Assembly (NCBI RefSeq): GCF_000296505.1
Contig: NZ_JH815208.1
Location: forward strand, 683,163 to 747,162
Source of the DNA: Schaalia turicensis ACS-279-V-Col4
GTDB taxonomy: Bacteria > Actinomycetota > Actinomycetes > Actinomycetales > Actinomycetaceae
Reading direction: 5' to 3'
Length of the DNA stretch: 64,000 bases
Part shown: in pieces, positions 1 through 10,824 of the stretch
How the letters are laid out: every line of letters starts with the position of its first letter
Numbering within the stretch: position 1 is the first letter of the stretch
The notes under the pieces: generated by a model
Database searches by the model: none
What the model saw: the letters and a program-made list of their open reading frames with translations, nothing else
Told to the model about the DNA's origin: nothing
Program-made: the position numbers and the translations under genes

Positions 1-1277
1 TCAATGACCTTACTGGCGTAACGGATGCCGACGTCATTATCGTCGGTGCCGGACCTGCGGGTTCCTCCACCGCATATCACCTGGCAAAGCTAGGGATTGA
101 CGTCCTCGTCCTTGAAAAAGCAGAGTTTCCGCGCGACAAGATTTGCGGTGACGGCCTGACTCCCGCGGCCGTCCACGAATTGATCGCGATGGGCATGGAC
201 ATCTCCACGTGGAACCGAAACCGAGGGCTGACCGTCGTCGGCGGAGGACACACGATTTCCCTTGACTGGCCTGATCAGAAGTCGCTTCCGGGCTATGGGA
301 TGACGCGCGCACGCATGCAGCTGGACCACGATCTGATCCAGCATGCAGTGCATGCGGGCGCCCGTCTGATGGAGGGAATTACCGTCACCGGCGCACTGAC
401 CAGTCCAATGGGTCGCGTGTGCGGTGTGAAGGCAAAGAAGGGGCGCGGTAAAGATGCCGAGGCCTTGGAAATGCGCGCCAAGATGGTTGTCGACTGCGGT
501 GGTGTTTCTGCCAGGCTCGCTACCTCTCTCGGCATCGAAAAGGCGATCAAGCGCCCCATGGGTGTTGCGGCGCGCGCCTACTTCAAGTCGCCTCGTGGCA
601 ACGAAGACTACATGGAATCCCAGCTGGAACTCTGGTCGGGCGTGCCCGGGCAATCGGACCTGCTTCCCGGTTACGGCTGGGTCTTTCCCATGGGCGACGG
701 AATCGTCAACGTTGGTTTGGGCTCTGTTGCCTCTACAGCCAATGCGACGCAGCTTCCCTACAAGAAGGTCTTCGAACAGTGGATCGCGAACGTGCCTGAG
801 GAATGGGGATTCACCCCTGAAAATCAGATCGGCCCGCTCCGCTCAGCTGCCCTCCCGATGAGCTTCAATCGCAAGCCACACTACGTGTCGGGCCTCGTAC
901 TCGTTGGTGACGCAGGTGGCATGGTGTCTCCGTTTAATGGCGAAGGTATCGCACCGGCTCTGAAGGCGGGTCGCTTCGCTGCCTCGTGCATCGCCCAAGC
1001 CTTCTCGCGCACCACGTCGGCAGGCATCGACCGCGCCATGAGCGAATATCCCGAACTTCTCCGCGAAGAATACGGTGGCTACTACCAGCTGGGCCGAGTC
1101 TTCGTGGCTCTCATTGAAAATCCGCGAATCATGCAGCTCTGCACCAACAGGGGTCTGCCAATTCCGCGACTTATGACTTTCGTTCACAAGCTACTTTCTG
1201 ACGGCTATGAACGTAAGGGCGGCGACTTTGATGACCGCCTCATCACAATGTTGACAAAGATGGTGCCGTCCGTATGA
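1..1277 (+). CDS. Geranylgeranyl reductase family FAD oxidoreductase (MenJ-like), 5' end outside the window
   Basis: The reading frame is open from base 3 and ends at TGA 1275-1277, so the true start lies upstream. The visible N-terminus carries the dinucleotide-binding motif GAGPAGS within its first 25 residues, then KICGDGL, typical of the geranylgeranyl reductase/FixC flavoprotein family. A second FAD motif, LVGDAGGMVSPFNGEGI, lies near residue 300. Family members reduce isoprenoid double bonds; the mycobacterial member MenJ saturates one unit of the menaquinone tail. The position 34 bp before nuoA, with a polyprenyl synthase at the other end of the nuo operon, favours a menaquinone role, but that is inference. 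Archaeal-lipid-type or chlorophyll-type substrates are less likely in this context. Confidence 0.85.
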   Translation, partial: NDLTGVTDADVIIVGAGPAGSSTAYHLAKLGIDVLVLEKAEFPRDKICGDGLTPAAVHELIAMGMDISTWNRNRGLTVVGGGHTISLDWPDQKSLPGYGMTRARMQLDHDLIQHAVHAGARLMEGITVTGALTSPMGRVCGVKAKKGRGKDAEALEMRAKMVVDCGGVSARLATSLGIEKAIKRPMGVAARAYFKSPRGNEDYMESQLELWSGVPGQSDLLPGYGWVFPMGDGIVNVGLGSVASTANATQLPYKKVFEQWIANVPEEWGFTPENQIGPLRSAALPMSFNRKPHYVSGLVLVGDAGGMVSPFNGEGIAPALKAGRFAASCIAQAFSRTTSAGIDRAMSEYPELLREEYGGYYQLGRVFVALIENPRIMQLCTNRGLPIPRLMTFVHKLLSDGYERKGGDFDDRLITMLTKMVPSV

Positions 1278-1311
1278 ACGCCCTTCACTTCTTTCAACCC
1301 CGGGAGGAACG

Positions 1312-1671
1312 ATGACGAATCCCTATTTTCCGTTGCTGATTATGGCTGCGGCTGCACTCGTGCTGGCACTTGGTGGCCTTGGCGCATCGGCGATTCTCGG
1401 CCCGACGAAGAAGTCTAAGACCAAAGCTGACAACTATGAATGTGGCATTGAACCGACCTCGGGGCACCTTCACGAAGGTCGCTTCCCGGTTCGTTACTAC
1501 CTGGTCGCCATGACGTTCATCATCTTCGACATTGAAGTCGTCTTCATGTACCCGTGGGCAGTGAGCTTCAGCCAGCTCGGCCTGTTCGGGCTTATTGCAA
1601 TGCTGACGTTCATCGCGCTCATCACCGTGCCATACGTGTACGAGTGGCGACGCGGTGGCCTGGATTACTGA
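1312..1671 (+). CDS. nuoA: NADH-quinone oxidoreductase subunit A
   Basis: A 119-residue membrane subunit of complex I with three hydrophobic segments at roughly residues 5-27, 62-82 and 88-110. The loop after the first helix holds the conserved YECGIEP stretch, and the second helix holds the family signature FIIFDIEVVF. It packs against NuoH, J and K near the quinone channel. A strong Shine-Dalgarno (GGGAGGAACG) ends just before the ATG. It is the first gene of the complete nuoA-N operon, with 17 bp to nuoB. Length and motifs are normal. Confidence 0.96.
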   Translation: MTNPYFPLLIMAAAALVLALGGLGASAILGPTKKSKTKADNYECGIEPTSGHLHEGRFPVRYYLVAMTFIIFDIEVVFMYPWAVSFSQLGLFGLIAMLTFIALITVPYVYEWRRGGLDY

Positions 1672-1688
1672 GGGACAGGAGCAGATAA

Positions 1689-2243
1689 ATGGGTCTTGAA
1701 GAAAGCCTGCCCGCTGGCGTTGCGCTGACAAGCATCGAGAAGGTTCTCGGCCTTGCACGCAAGTACAGCCAGTGGCCGGTCACCATGGGTCTGGCATGTT
1801 GTGCTATTGAAATGATGGCAGCCGGCACACCTCGATTCGATATGTCCCGCTTCGGTCTGGAAGTTTTCCGCGCATCGCCGCGTCACTCGGACATGATGAT
1901 CGTTTCAGGTCGTGTCAGCCACAAGATGGCTCCCGTTATTCGTCGTGTCTACGACTCTATGCCGGAACCCAAATGGGTTATTTCGATGGGTGCATGCGCA
2001 TCATCGGGTGGCATGTTCAACAACTACGCCGTCGTTCAGGGATGCGATCACATCGTTCCCGTCGACGTCTACCTGCCTGGGTGCCCGCCCCGTCCCGAGG
2101 CCCTGATTCACGCGGTTCTGACACTGCGCGAACAGATTGGTAAGGAACCACTCGGCGTTCACCGTCAGGAAATTGCCCGCAAGGCTGAGCAGGCAGCTCT
2201 CGCCGCAACGCCCACCCACCAGATGAAGGGACTCCTCGCATGA
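1689..2243 (+). CDS. nuoB: NADH-quinone oxidoreductase subunit B
   Basis: A 184-residue peripheral-arm subunit that carries iron-sulfur cluster N2, the last electron donor before quinone. The four expected ligands are present: adjacent Cys37-Cys38 in GLACCAIEM, Cys103 in MGACASSGG, and Cys132 in PGCPPRPE. The start is supported by GGGACAGGAG upstream. The stop overlaps the nuoC start by 4 nt (ATGA), so translation is probably coupled. Confidence 0.97.
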   Translation: MGLEESLPAGVALTSIEKVLGLARKYSQWPVTMGLACCAIEMMAAGTPRFDMSRFGLEVFRASPRHSDMMIVSGRVSHKMAPVIRRVYDSMPEPKWVISMGACASSGGMFNNYAVVQGCDHIVPVDVYLPGCPPRPEALIHAVLTLREQIGKEPLGVHRQEIARKAEQAALAATPTHQMKGLLA

Positions 2244-2956
2244 GTGACGAAATCGTCACCCCGGACGACTCCCAAGTCGTAGCCAAAGCCCCGCAGCGTG
2301 CGTTCGGTGCACCCGAACTGATGACGCGTCGCGAAGGCATGTTCCCCGATACGACCGGATTTTCCGGCCTGGTGAAGGAATCTTTCCTTCCCGGTGAAAC
2401 GCCACGCCCCTACGGTGGCTGGTTCGACAACACAGTCGACATTCTTGAAGAACTGATCGAAGCCGACGGTCTGAAGGTTGAAGAGGTCATCGAAAAGGTT
2501 GTTGTCGACCGCGGTGAACTGACAATCTTCATCGTCCGCGATCATATTGCTCGCGTTGCAAAGTACCTGCGTGACGATGCAGATCTTCGTTTCGAGCTCT
2601 GCCTTGGCACGAACGGTGTTCACTACCCGTCAGACGAGGGTCGCGAACTCCACGCGATCTACCCGCTGATGTCGATCACCTACAACCGCAACATTCGTCT
2701 TGAGGTCACGTGCCCCGATGGTGACCCGCACATTCCCTCCATCGTTTCTGTCTACCCGGCAAACGACTGGCAGGAACGTGAAACCTGGGACCTCATCGGC
2801 ATCATCTTCGACGGTCACCCGTCGCTGACTCGTACCGCACTGCCTGACGACTGGGTAGGACACCCCCAGCGCAAGGATTACCCGCTTGGTGGCGTCCCCG
2901 TTGAATACAAGGGCGCAACAGTTCCGCCTGCAGACACGCGGAGGTCATACAACTGA
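2240..2956 (+). CDS. nuoC: NADH-quinone oxidoreductase subunit C
   Basis: A 238-residue 30-kDa-type subunit with no cofactor of its own. It forms part of the connecting module beside NuoB and NuoD. The family signature is visible as [17 protein letters not shown] followed by [14 protein letters not shown] near residues 175-212. The N-terminal ~60 residues are variable, as in other actinobacterial NuoC. It overlaps nuoB by 4 nt and nuoD by 1 nt (TGATG). It is separate from nuoD, unlike the nuoCD fusion of enterobacteria. Confidence 0.96.
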   Translation: MSDEIVTPDDSQVVAKAPQRAFGAPELMTRREGMFPDTTGFSGLVKESFLPGETPRPYGGWFDNTVDILEELIEADGLKVEEVIEKVVVDRGELTIFIVRDHIARVAKYLRDDADLRFELCLGTNGVHYPSDEGRELHAIYPLMSITYNRNIRLEVTCPDGDPHIPSIVSVYPANDWQERETWDLIGIIFDGHPSLTRTALPDDWVGHPQRKDYPLGGVPVEYKGATVPPADTRRSYN

Positions 2957-4305
2957 TGAGCACACCACACTTCCACGCGGCGGCTTCTTCAGCCCCGCTG
3001 AATATGGACGAAGTTCCCGAGGTCATGACTCAGGGTGGCGACTGGAAGGACGTTCTGAACGAAATCGAAAAGATTTCCTCCGAGCGCATCGTCGTTAACC
3101 TTGGCCCGGTTCACCCGGCAACCCATGGCGTTCTGCGTCTGATCCTCGAACTCGACGGTGAAACCGTTCGCGAAACCCGCGTTGACACCGGCTACCTTCA
3201 TACCGGCATTGAGAAGACGATGGAATACCGTACGTGGACGCAGGGCGTGACGCTCTGTACCCGTATGGACTACGTTGCCCCGATCTTCCAGGAAGCCGTC
3301 TACTGCCTCGGCGTTGAAAAGCTCCTGGGCATCACGGATGACATTCCGGAGCGCGCGAACCTGATTCGCATCATGATGATGGAGCTCTGCCGCATCGCCT
3401 CGCACCTCGTCGCTATCGGTTCGACCGGTAACGAAATGGGTGCAACGACGATCATGACGATCGCATTCCGCGGTCGTGAAGAGATCCTCCGCATCTTTGA
3501 ACGCATCACCGGCCTGCGTATGAACAATGCGTACATCCGCCCCGGTGGTGTCGCACAGGACATTGGCGAAGGCACCGTTGACTACATCCGTGAGCTTCTT
3601 CCGAAGGCTCGTCGCGATATCGGCGAGCTCGAAGACCTGACGAAGCAGAACCCGATCTTCAAGAAGCGTCTGTGCGACGTGGCCGTCATGCCACTGTCCG
3701 CTCTGATGGCTCTTGGCACGACCGGCCCGGGCGTCCGCGCCGCTGGCTTGCCACTCGACCTTCGTAAGTCCCAGCCCTACTGTGGTTACGAACAGTTCGA
3801 GTTCGACATTCCGACGCGCGACAAGTCAGACGTCTACAACCGTGTCATGGTTCGTTTCGACGAGTGCTACGAGTCTCTGCGCATCATCTACCAGGTCCTC
3901 GATCGTCTTGAGAAGTGCGAAGGTGCTCCCGTGATGGTCGCGGATCCGGCGATTGCATGGCCCGCACAGCTGTCGGTGGCAACCGACGGTCAGGGCAACT
4001 CGTTGCAGCACATCTCCGAGATCATGGGCTCCTCGATGGAATCCCTGATCCACCACTTCAAGCTTGTGACCGAAGGTTTCAAGGTCCCCGCTGGTCAGGT
4101 GTACCAGCAGGTTGAGCACGCAAAGGGCATCATCGGTGTTCACCTCGTTTCTGACGGTGGCACCCGCCCGTTCCGCGCCCACTTCCGTGACCCCTCGTTC
4201 GCAAACCTTCAAGCCATGGCAATGATGACCGAAGGTGGCCAGCTGGCCGACGTCGTCGTTGCACTTGCTGCCATCGACCCGGTGCTGGGAGGCGTTGACC
4301 GATGA
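2956..4305 (+). CDS. nuoD: NADH-quinone oxidoreductase subunit D
   Basis: A 449-residue 49-kDa-type subunit that, with NuoB, forms the quinone-reduction site. Conserved [12 protein letters not shown] lies near residue 53 and [12 protein letters not shown] near residue 78. The C-terminus ends in the usual DPVLGGVDR. The family derives from [NiFe]-hydrogenase large subunits but lacks the metal-binding cysteines. The start codon overlaps the nuoC stop, and its own stop overlaps nuoE by 4 nt. Confidence 0.97.
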   Translation: MSTPHFHAAASSAPLNMDEVPEVMTQGGDWKDVLNEIEKISSERIVVNLGPVHPATHGVLRLILELDGETVRETRVDTGYLHTGIEKTMEYRTWTQGVTLCTRMDYVAPIFQEAVYCLGVEKLLGITDDIPERANLIRIMMMELCRIASHLVAIGSTGNEMGATTIMTIAFRGREEILRIFERITGLRMNNAYIRPGGVAQDIGEGTVDYIRELLPKARRDIGELEDLTKQNPIFKKRLCDVAVMPLSALMALGTTGPGVRAAGLPLDLRKSQPYCGYEQFEFDIPTRDKSDVYNRVMVRFDECYESLRIIYQVLDRLEKCEGAPVMVADPAIAWPAQLSVATDGQGNSLQHISEIMGSSMESLIHHFKLVTEGFKVPAGQVYQQVEHAKGIIGVHLVSDGGTRPFRAHFRDPSFANLQAMAMMTEGGQLADVVVALAAIDPVLGGVDR

Positions 4306-5003
4306 GCTACACGCAGGAAGTTGAAGCCCGCCTGAGGGCTGAATCCGCAGAAATTATTGGCCGTTACCCGACAGGGCACGCACGTTCGGCTCTTCTTCCG
4401 ATGCTGCACCTGGTGCAGTCCGAAGACGGCTACGTCAGCCCCGACGGTATCGCCCTGGTCGCCGACATTCTGGGCTTGTCGCGTCCAGAGGTCAGTGCCG
4501 TTGCAACGTTCTACACGCAGTACAAGCGTCACCCCAACGGTGACTACTTGGTTGGTGTGTGCACGAACGCGCTCTGCGCAGTTATGGGCGGCGACGCGAT
4601 TTGGGATGCTGTTTCCGAACACGTTGGTGTGGGAAGCGACGAAACCAACGAATCTGGTCGCATCACCCTTGAGCGCATCGAATGCAACGCGGCCTGCGAT
4701 TATGCGCCGGTTGTCATGGTCAACTGGGAGTTCTTCGACAATCAGACGCCCGAATCGGCACTTGCTCTGGTCGATGACCTCGAAGCTGGTCGCCCCGTCC
4801 ACCCGACGCGTGGCGCTGCGGTTGCCCCGACCTTCAAGGAAGTTGAGCACACACTCGCGGGCTTCCTTGATGGCCATGAAAACGAAGGTCCGTCCGCCGG
4901 TGAGCCGTCCCTGCTGGGTTGCAAGCTCGCCGCGGAAAATGGGTGGACCGAGCCGGTTGCTGTTGCTGGCACCGAAGGTGAGCAGGGAGGCGAACAGGCA
5001 TGA
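4302..5003 (+). CDS. nuoE: NADH-quinone oxidoreductase subunit E
   Basis: A 233-residue 24-kDa-type subunit with a thioredoxin-like fold that holds [2Fe-2S] cluster N1a. The four ligands are at Cys87 and Cys92 (VCTNALC) and Cys128 and Cys132 (ECNAAC). The ~70 residues after the core are acidic and low in complexity, an extension often seen in actinobacterial NuoE. It overlaps both neighbours by 4 nt and works with NuoF and NuoG in the NADH-oxidising module. Confidence 0.96.
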   Translation: MSYTQEVEARLRAESAEIIGRYPTGHARSALLPMLHLVQSEDGYVSPDGIALVADILGLSRPEVSAVATFYTQYKRHPNGDYLVGVCTNALCAVMGGDAIWDAVSEHVGVGSDETNESGRITLERIECNAACDYAPVVMVNWEFFDNQTPESALALVDDLEAGRPVHPTRGAAVAPTFKEVEHTLAGFLDGHENEGPSAGEPSLLGCKLAAENGWTEPVAVAGTEGEQGGEQA

Positions 5004-6301
5004 CAACATTTGTAGCTCCTGGGCCCCTCACGCCGATCGTTACGAACGGTTGGGGTGAAGACCAGTCGTGGACTCTCGCTTCGTACCTGTTGCGCGGTGG
5101 CTACGAGGGTCTGAAGAAGGCCAACACTCTTGAAGCGGGCGACATCGTCCAGATCGTGAAGGACTCCGGTCTTCGCGGTCGTGGTGGCGCAGGCTTCCCG
5201 ACGGGCCTCAAGTGGTCTTTCCTTCCACCAGATGACGGCAAGCCTCGCTACCTCGTTGTCAACGCTGACGAGTCCGAGCCGGGTACGTGCAAGGACATCC
5301 CGACCATCATGGCGAACCCGCATGTTCTGGTTGAAGGCATCGCGATTACCAGTCGCGCCATCAACTGCAGGCACGCGTTCGTTTACCTGCGTGGTGAGGT
5401 CGTCCACGTATACCGTCGTCTGCTAAACGCTATTAAAGAGGCAACCGATGCCGGTCTGCTCGGCGATCTGAAGATCACCGCTCACGCTGGTGCTGGCGCC
5501 TATATTTGCGGTGAGGAAACAGCGCTCCTCGATTCGCTCGAGGGCCGTCGTGGCCACCCGCGTTTGAAGCCACCGTTCCCGGCAGTCGCAGGTCTGTACG
5601 CCCGCCCGACCGTTGTGAACAACGTTGAGTCGATCTCCCAGGTCGTTGGTGTCTTCCGCAATTCGCCGGAATGGTACGCATCGATGGGCACGGAAAAGTC
5701 GAAGGGGCACGGCATCTTCTCCGTTTCCGGCCACGTGAACAATCCGGGTCAGTTCGAGGCTCCGTTCGGTATCACGATGCGTGAACTGATCGAGATGGCC
5801 GGCGGTATCCGTGATGGTCATCAGCTGAAGTTCTGGACTCCCGGTGGCTCCTCCACCCCGATCTTCACCGAAGCTGAACTTGATACCCCGCTCGACTACG
5901 AGTCGGTCGGCGCTGCAGGTTCGATGCTCGGTACCCGAGCCCTGCAGGTCTTTGACGAGACCGTGTCGGTGGTTCGCGTGGTCACTCGCTGGATCGAGTT
6001 CTACCAGCACGAATCCTGCGGTAAGTGCACGCCCTGCCGTGAAGGTACGTACTGGCTCAAGCAGATCATGTACCGCCTCGAAAAGGGCCAGGGGCTTCCC
6101 GGAGACGTTGACCTGCTGGGCGAGATCGCGAACAACATTGCCGGCCGTAGCTTCTGCGCCCTTGGCGATGCTGCTGCAACGCCGGTCAAGTCGGGTATTC
6201 AGCGATTCCGCGAAGAGTTCGAAGCCGGTCTGACTACTCCGGCCAATGAGCTCTTCCCCTACGAGGCATCCGCCATCTACGCCAGAGGAGGTGTCCGATG
6301 A
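5000..6301 (+). CDS. nuoF: NADH-quinone oxidoreductase subunit F
   Basis: A 433-residue 51-kDa-type subunit that binds NADH and FMN and carries [4Fe-4S] cluster N3. The glycine-rich NADH site is RGRGGAGFPTGLKW near residue 58. FMN-site residues follow in NADESEPGTCKD and GAYICGEETALL. The N3 ligands are ESCGKCTPCREG near residues 337-347, plus the later cysteine in RSFCALGD. The ATG overlaps the nuoE stop by 4 nt, and the stop overlaps nuoG by 4 nt. Confidence 0.97.
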   Translation: MTTFVAPGPLTPIVTNGWGEDQSWTLASYLLRGGYEGLKKANTLEAGDIVQIVKDSGLRGRGGAGFPTGLKWSFLPPDDGKPRYLVVNADESEPGTCKDIPTIMANPHVLVEGIAITSRAINCRHAFVYLRGEVVHVYRRLLNAIKEATDAGLLGDLKITAHAGAGAYICGEETALLDSLEGRRGHPRLKPPFPAVAGLYARPTVVNNVESISQVVGVFRNSPEWYASMGTEKSKGHGIFSVSGHVNNPGQFEAPFGITMRELIEMAGGIRDGHQLKFWTPGGSSTPIFTEAELDTPLDYESVGAAGSMLGTRALQVFDETVSVVRVVTRWIEFYQHESCGKCTPCREGTYWLKQIMYRLEKGQGLPGDVDLLGEIANNIAGRSFCALGDAAATPVKSGIQRFREEFEAGLTTPANELFPYEASAIYARGGVR

Positions 6302-8862
6302 GCGACGCTCCCAACATGGTTGATGTCGTCATTGATGATGTCACTGTCGCCGTCCCGCAGGGCACGCTTGTTATTCGTGCAGCAGAGCAGGCCGGAATTC
6401 GTATTCCGCGCTTCTGCGACCATCCGCTTCTGGCACCGGTTGCTGCGTGCCGTCAGTGTTTGGTCGAGGTCGGTATGCCCGATCGCAACACCGGCGAGCT
6501 TCGTTTCATGCCGAAGCCTCAGCCGTCATGCGCACAGACCGTCACTCCCGGAATGGTCGTCAAGACTCAGTTCACATCCGAGGTCGCCAAGAAGGCACAG
6601 CATGGCGTGATGGAGTTCCTGCTGATCAACCACCCGCTGGACTGTCCGATCTGCGATAAGGGTGGCGAGTGCCCCCTGCAGAACCAGGCAATGACCGATG
6701 GTCGCGCAAAGTCCCGTTTCGCCGATGCGAAGCGCACCTACCGCAAGCCGTTGCGTCTGACCAGCCAAATCCTGCTCGACCGCGATCGTTGCATTCTCTG
6801 CCAGCGTTGCGTGCGCTTCGGTAAGGAAATCTCCGGCGACGTGTTCATCGACCTGCAGGGTCGCGGTGGTGGTACGGCTCCGACCGACGACCACTACTTC
6901 ATGGCAGAACAGATCGGCGCGTTCGACACGACTGCTCTGGACTTCCACAACCCGAAGCCGAAGAACCTGGGTAACGCCGGAATCTCCGGTCCCTACGGTG
7001 ATGCGGGCATCATTGGTTCGGCAAACTCTGGTGACCTGACCGAAGCTGATCTTGATCAGACCGGTCGCCAGTTTGCGTCCTACTTCTCGGGCAACATCAT
7101 TCAAATCTGCCCGGTTGGTGCACTGACCGCTTCCTCGTACCGCTTCCGCGCCCGCCCGTTCGACCTCGTGTCGACCGCGTCGGTCGCCGAGCATGATGCT
7201 TCCGGTTCTGCACTCCGCGTCGATATCCGTCGCGGTGAGGTTGTCCGTCGTATGGCCGGCAACGATCCGGAGGTCAACGAAGAGTGGATCACCGATAAGG
7301 ATCGCTTCGCTTTCGAGTGGGACAAGCAGGATCGCCTGGTCACCCCGCTGGTTCGCGAAGACGGCATACTGGTTCCGACCTCGTGGTCGGATGCTCTTGA
7401 CCGTGTCCGTAAGGGTCTCGAAGCTGCGGATCAGACGGGCTTCCTGCCCGGCGGTCGCCTGAGTTTCGAAGATGCCTGGGCATGGAGCAAGTTCGCTCGC
7501 ACCGTCATCGGCTCCGATTCGATCGACGCTCGCGTTCGCACGATTTCCGCTGAAGAGACCTCGTTCTTGGCTTCGAAGGTTGCTGGTACTGGTCTTGGCG
7601 TCACCTACACCGACCTTGAAAATGCGGGGCAAGTCCTGCTGGTCGGCCTCGAACCTGAAGATGAAGCGGGCGCGATCTTCCTGCGCCTGCGCAAGGGTGT
7701 TCGTAAGGGTGGCGTGAAGGTTGCGACGGTTGCTCCGTTCACCACGAACGGTAGTGCGAAGATGAGCGCGACTCTGTTGCGTGCCGCTCCTGGCACCGAG
7801 CCTGAGGTTGTTGCTTCGATTGCTGAGGGCGAACAGAACGCAGAGCTTGCAGCCGCACTGAACGGTGGCGTCATCTTGGTAGGTGAGCGCGCAGCTCGCA
7901 CCCCGGGCCTGCTTTCCGCGGTTGTCGAATTGGCTGAGCGTACGGGTGCTCGTTTGCAGTGGGTGCCTCGCCGTAACGGTGATCGTGCCGCAGTCGAAGC
8001 CGGCCTGCTACCGGGCGTGTTGCCCTTTGGTCGTCAACTGGACGACGAGGCCGCGCAGGCTTCACTCGGCTGGAAGTCCTATCCGAAGGGCGCGGGCCTG
8101 GATGCTGACGCTCAGCTTGCAGGTGCCCTCGACGGCTCGGTTCAGGCACTGGTCGTCGGTGGCGTTGACTACCGCGACTTCACCGATCCGGCTCTTGCGC
8201 TTCGCGCTTTTGAAACGGTTCCGTTCCTGGTGAGCCTTGAGGTTCGTTCCTCTGAGATCACCGAGCTTGCCGACGTTGTTCTTCCGGTTGCTCCACAGTT
8301 GGAAAAGAACGGCACGTCGATCAACTGGGAAGGTCGTCTGCGCCCCTACGGTCAGGCTGTTTCCGCTCGTTCGCTGACCGACCGCGATGTTCTGGTCAAG
8401 CTGGCCGAGGAATTTGGCGAGGATCTTGGCATTCTGACGCTGACCGACCTATACGACGAGGTCAACGCCATCAGTACCTGGGACGGCGCTCGTGCCGAGT
8501 TCATGCCGGTTGCCCCGCAGGCTCCTCAAGCAGTCGGTGCTGGTCAGGCAGTTCTCGCAACGCACAAGCCGATGCTTGATGCCGGCCGTCTGCAAGATGG
8601 TGCGCCGTGGCTCGCTGGTTCTGCTCGTCGCGTGATCGCATTCGCTTCGCAGGCAACGCTGACAGGTGCCGGCGTGAATGCAGGTGAAGCCCTGACGCTT
8701 TCCACTGAACGCGGTTCCATCACACTGCCCGCGCAGATCGCGGACCTTCCCGACAACGTCGTGTGGGTTCCCGAATGCTCGCAGGGTTCTTCAGTCCATC
8801 AGTCGCTGGGTGACGCAGGTTGCCTCGTGGCTCTCAGCGCCACTGGGGAGGTGGCCCGGTGA
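6298..8862 (+). CDS. nuoG: NADH-quinone oxidoreductase subunit G
   Basis: An 854-residue 75-kDa-type subunit that conducts electrons from NuoF toward NuoB. The N-terminus is a ferredoxin domain with [2Fe-2S] ligands in RFCDH, AACRQC and the later PSCAQT. Next come the CPICDKGGECPLQ motif and the RCILCQRCVRF plus QICPVGAL cluster motifs. The remaining ~600 residues are a molybdopterin-oxidoreductase-like domain that lacks a cofactor in complex I. The C-terminal part is alanine/glycine rich and divergent. The stop overlaps the GTG start of nuoH by 4 nt. Confidence 0.96.
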   Translation: MSDAPNMVDVVIDDVTVAVPQGTLVIRAAEQAGIRIPRFCDHPLLAPVAACRQCLVEVGMPDRNTGELRFMPKPQPSCAQTVTPGMVVKTQFTSEVAKKAQHGVMEFLLINHPLDCPICDKGGECPLQNQAMTDGRAKSRFADAKRTYRKPLRLTSQILLDRDRCILCQRCVRFGKEISGDVFIDLQGRGGGTAPTDDHYFMAEQIGAFDTTALDFHNPKPKNLGNAGISGPYGDAGIIGSANSGDLTEADLDQTGRQFASYFSGNIIQICPVGALTASSYRFRARPFDLVSTASVAEHDASGSALRVDIRRGEVVRRMAGNDPEVNEEWITDKDRFAFEWDKQDRLVTPLVREDGILVPTSWSDALDRVRKGLEAADQTGFLPGGRLSFEDAWAWSKFARTVIGSDSIDARVRTISAEETSFLASKVAGTGLGVTYTDLENAGQVLLVGLEPEDEAGAIFLRLRKGVRKGGVKVATVAPFTTNGSAKMSATLLRAAPGTEPEVVASIAEGEQNAELAAALNGGVILVGERAARTPGLLSAVVELAERTGARLQWVPRRNGDRAAVEAGLLPGVLPFGRQLDDEAAQASLGWKSYPKGAGLDADAQLAGALDGSVQALVVGGVDYRDFTDPALALRAFETVPFLVSLEVRSSEITELADVVLPVAPQLEKNGTSINWEGRLRPYGQAVSARSLTDRDVLVKLAEEFGEDLGILTLTDLYDEVNAISTWDGARAEFMPVAPQAPQAVGAGQAVLATHKPMLDAGRLQDGAPWLAGSARRVIAFASQATLTGAGVNAGEALTLSTERGSITLPAQIADLPDNVVWVPECSQGSSVHQSLGDAGCLVALSATGEVAR

Positions 8863-10169
8863 ATCTCTTGCTCAGTGCGGTGCCTGATTACACCGCAGCA
8901 GATTTCTCGCAAGAAACATGGTGGCTGACGCTCATCAAGGCCGTCTTCATCATCGTTTACCTGATCCTGAACGTTCTTCTTGCCCTCTGGGTTGAGCGTC
9001 GTGGCCTCGGTCGCATGCAGACCCGTCCGGGCCCGAACGTGGCTGGCCCGCTCGGTTTGCTCCAGGCAATCGCGGATGCAGGCAAGCTTCTGTTCAAGGA
9101 AGACATGTGGACCCGCGGAGCCGATAAGTTCTTGTACTTCATCGCTCCGGCCATCGCAGCATTCAGCGCATTCAGCGTCTTTGCCGTGATTCCGATGGGT
9201 CCGAACGTCAACCTGTTCGGCCACTCCAGCCCGCTTCAGCTGGCTGATATGCCGGTCGCAACGCTCTACATCCTGGCAATCACCTCGCTTGGCCTGTACG
9301 GCGTTGTCCTCGGCGGTTGGTCAACCCGTTCGACGCTTCCGCTCTACGGTGCGGTTCGTTCGTCCGCCCAGGTGATTTCATACGAACTCGCAATGGGTAT
9401 GGCGCTTGTTTCCGTGTTCCTCATGTCGGGCACGATGTCGACCTCGCAGATCGTTGCTTCCCAAGGCCAGGTCTGGTGGGCATTTGCGCTGATCCCAGCG
9501 TTCGTTGTCTACTGCATCTCGGCTACCGGTGAAGTCAACCGTCTGCCCTTCGACCTCCCCGAAGCTGAAGGTGAACTCGTCGCCGGTCACATGACCGAAT
9601 ACTCGTCCATGAAGTTCGGCTGGTACTACCTATCCGAATACGTGAACATGCTCAACGTTTCCGCGGTTGCCACCACGATGTTCTTCGGTGGGTGGCACGC
9701 GCCGTGGCCACTGTCGCACGTACCGGTCATCAACGACGGCTGGTTCGGTATGCTCTGGTTCTTCCTCAAGATGTGGTTCTTCATGTTCCTCCTCATCTGG
9801 ACCCGTGCAACGCTGCTCCGCTTCCGTTACGACCAGTTCATGAGCTTCGGCTGGAAGTGGCTGATGCCGATCGCTCTGGTCTGGCTGGTTGCCGTCGCCG
9901 TCGTTCGTGGCATCACCGAATGGGTTGAGGTTTCCCTGCCAGTCCTTGGCGTATCGATTGTCATCCTCTTCGCAATCATCATGCTGATTATGTGGGTCAC
10001 GGATAAGGGCGAGCCTGAACCGGCCCCCAAGCCTGCAGATATGGAATACACCGGCTTCGCTGATGGCTTCCCGATCCCGCCACTTCCCGGTCAGAGTCCG
10101 GTTGAGTCCCCGCGCGCCGGCCGTGCGCCGGTCGTGGCGACTGCCTCGAAGGAGGACACCGATGAGTAA
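8859..10169 (+). CDS. nuoH: NADH-quinone oxidoreductase subunit H
   Basis: A 436-residue membrane subunit with about eight to nine helices that lines the quinone chamber. Conserved loops are [14 protein letters not shown] near residue 45 and [19 protein letters not shown] near residue 230. I chose GTG 8859 because it overlaps the nuoG stop by 4 nt, is preceded by GGGGAGGTGG, and gives the usual short N-terminus before helix 1. The last ~60 residues are hydrophilic and proline-rich, a tail also common in actinobacterial NuoH. The stop lies 8 nt inside nuoI. Confidence 0.95.
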   Translation: MNLLLSAVPDYTAADFSQETWWLTLIKAVFIIVYLILNVLLALWVERRGLGRMQTRPGPNVAGPLGLLQAIADAGKLLFKEDMWTRGADKFLYFIAPAIAAFSAFSVFAVIPMGPNVNLFGHSSPLQLADMPVATLYILAITSLGLYGVVLGGWSTRSTLPLYGAVRSSAQVISYELAMGMALVSVFLMSGTMSTSQIVASQGQVWWAFALIPAFVVYCISATGEVNRLPFDLPEAEGELVAGHMTEYSSMKFGWYYLSEYVNMLNVSAVATTMFFGGWHAPWPLSHVPVINDGWFGMLWFFLKMWFFMFLLIWTRATLLRFRYDQFMSFGWKWLMPIALVWLVAVAVVRGITEWVEVSLPVLGVSIVILFAIIMLIMWVTDKGEPEPAPKPADMEYTGFADGFPIPPLPGQSPVESPRAGRAPVVATASKEDTDE

Positions 10170-10824
10170 GAAGAACGATTCGAAGAATGAGGAAATGCGC
10201 TTCGAGCATGACCCGAAGGGGCCGATCGGCGAATTCTTTGCTCCGATCGCCGGCTACGGCGTCACCATCTCGTCTTTCTTCCGTCCGACCGTCACCGAGC
10301 AGTACCCGCGCGAACCCGCGCGCGTCATGCCTCGTTTCCACGGTCGTCACCAGCTGAACCGCTACGCAGATGGTTTGGAAAAGTGCATTGGCTGCGAGCT
10401 TTGCGCGTGGGCATGCCCCGCTGACGCTATCCTCGTTGAAGCAGCATCGAATACTCCCGAGGCGCAGTACAGCCCCGGCGAGCGTTTCGGCAACGTCTAC
10501 CAGATCAACTACTTGCGTTGTATCTTCTGCGGTATGTGCATCGAAGCTTGCCCGACTCGTGCTCTGACGATGAGCAATGACTTCGAGCTCGCCACCTACA
10601 CTCGCGCAGATGATATTTACGAAAAGCAGGATCTGCTTGTTCCTCTCTCCGATGGAATGCTCGCTCCGCCTCACCCGATGGTCGAGGGGCTGAACGATGG
10701 CGATTACTACCGCGGTGCGGTCAGTGGTGCCACCCAGTCCCAGATTGATTGGGTGAAGGAACACCGTCCTGAGGATCCGAGCCTTGCCAACGCGCGCGTG
10801 GTGGCAAAGGAGGAAGTCCGATGA
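10162..10824 (+). CDS. nuoI: NADH-quinone oxidoreductase subunit I
   Basis: A 220-residue ferredoxin-like subunit carrying clusters N6a and N6b between NuoG and NuoB. The two classical [4Fe-4S] motifs are [12 protein letters not shown] and [13 protein letters not shown] place the start at ATG 10162, after GGAGGACACCG, inside the last 8 nt of nuoH; longer in-frame starts would lie well within nuoH. The N-terminal amphipathic region and the charged C-terminal tail are normal for the family. Confidence 0.96.
   Translation: MSKKNDSKNEEMRFEHDPKGPIGEFFAPIAGYGVTISSFFRPTVTEQYPREPARVMPRFHGRHQLNRYADGLEKCIGCELCAWACPADAILVEAASNTPEAQYSPGERFGNVYQINYLRCIFCGMCIEACPTRALTMSNDFELATYTRADDIYEKQDLLVPLSDGMLAPPHPMVEGLNDGDYYRGAVSGATQSQIDWVKEHRPEDPSLANARVVAKEEVR

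Noticed and set aside
6526..7632. Long minus-strand open frame opposite nuoG
   Set aside because: It lies wholly within nuoG and has no start signal or recognisable domain.
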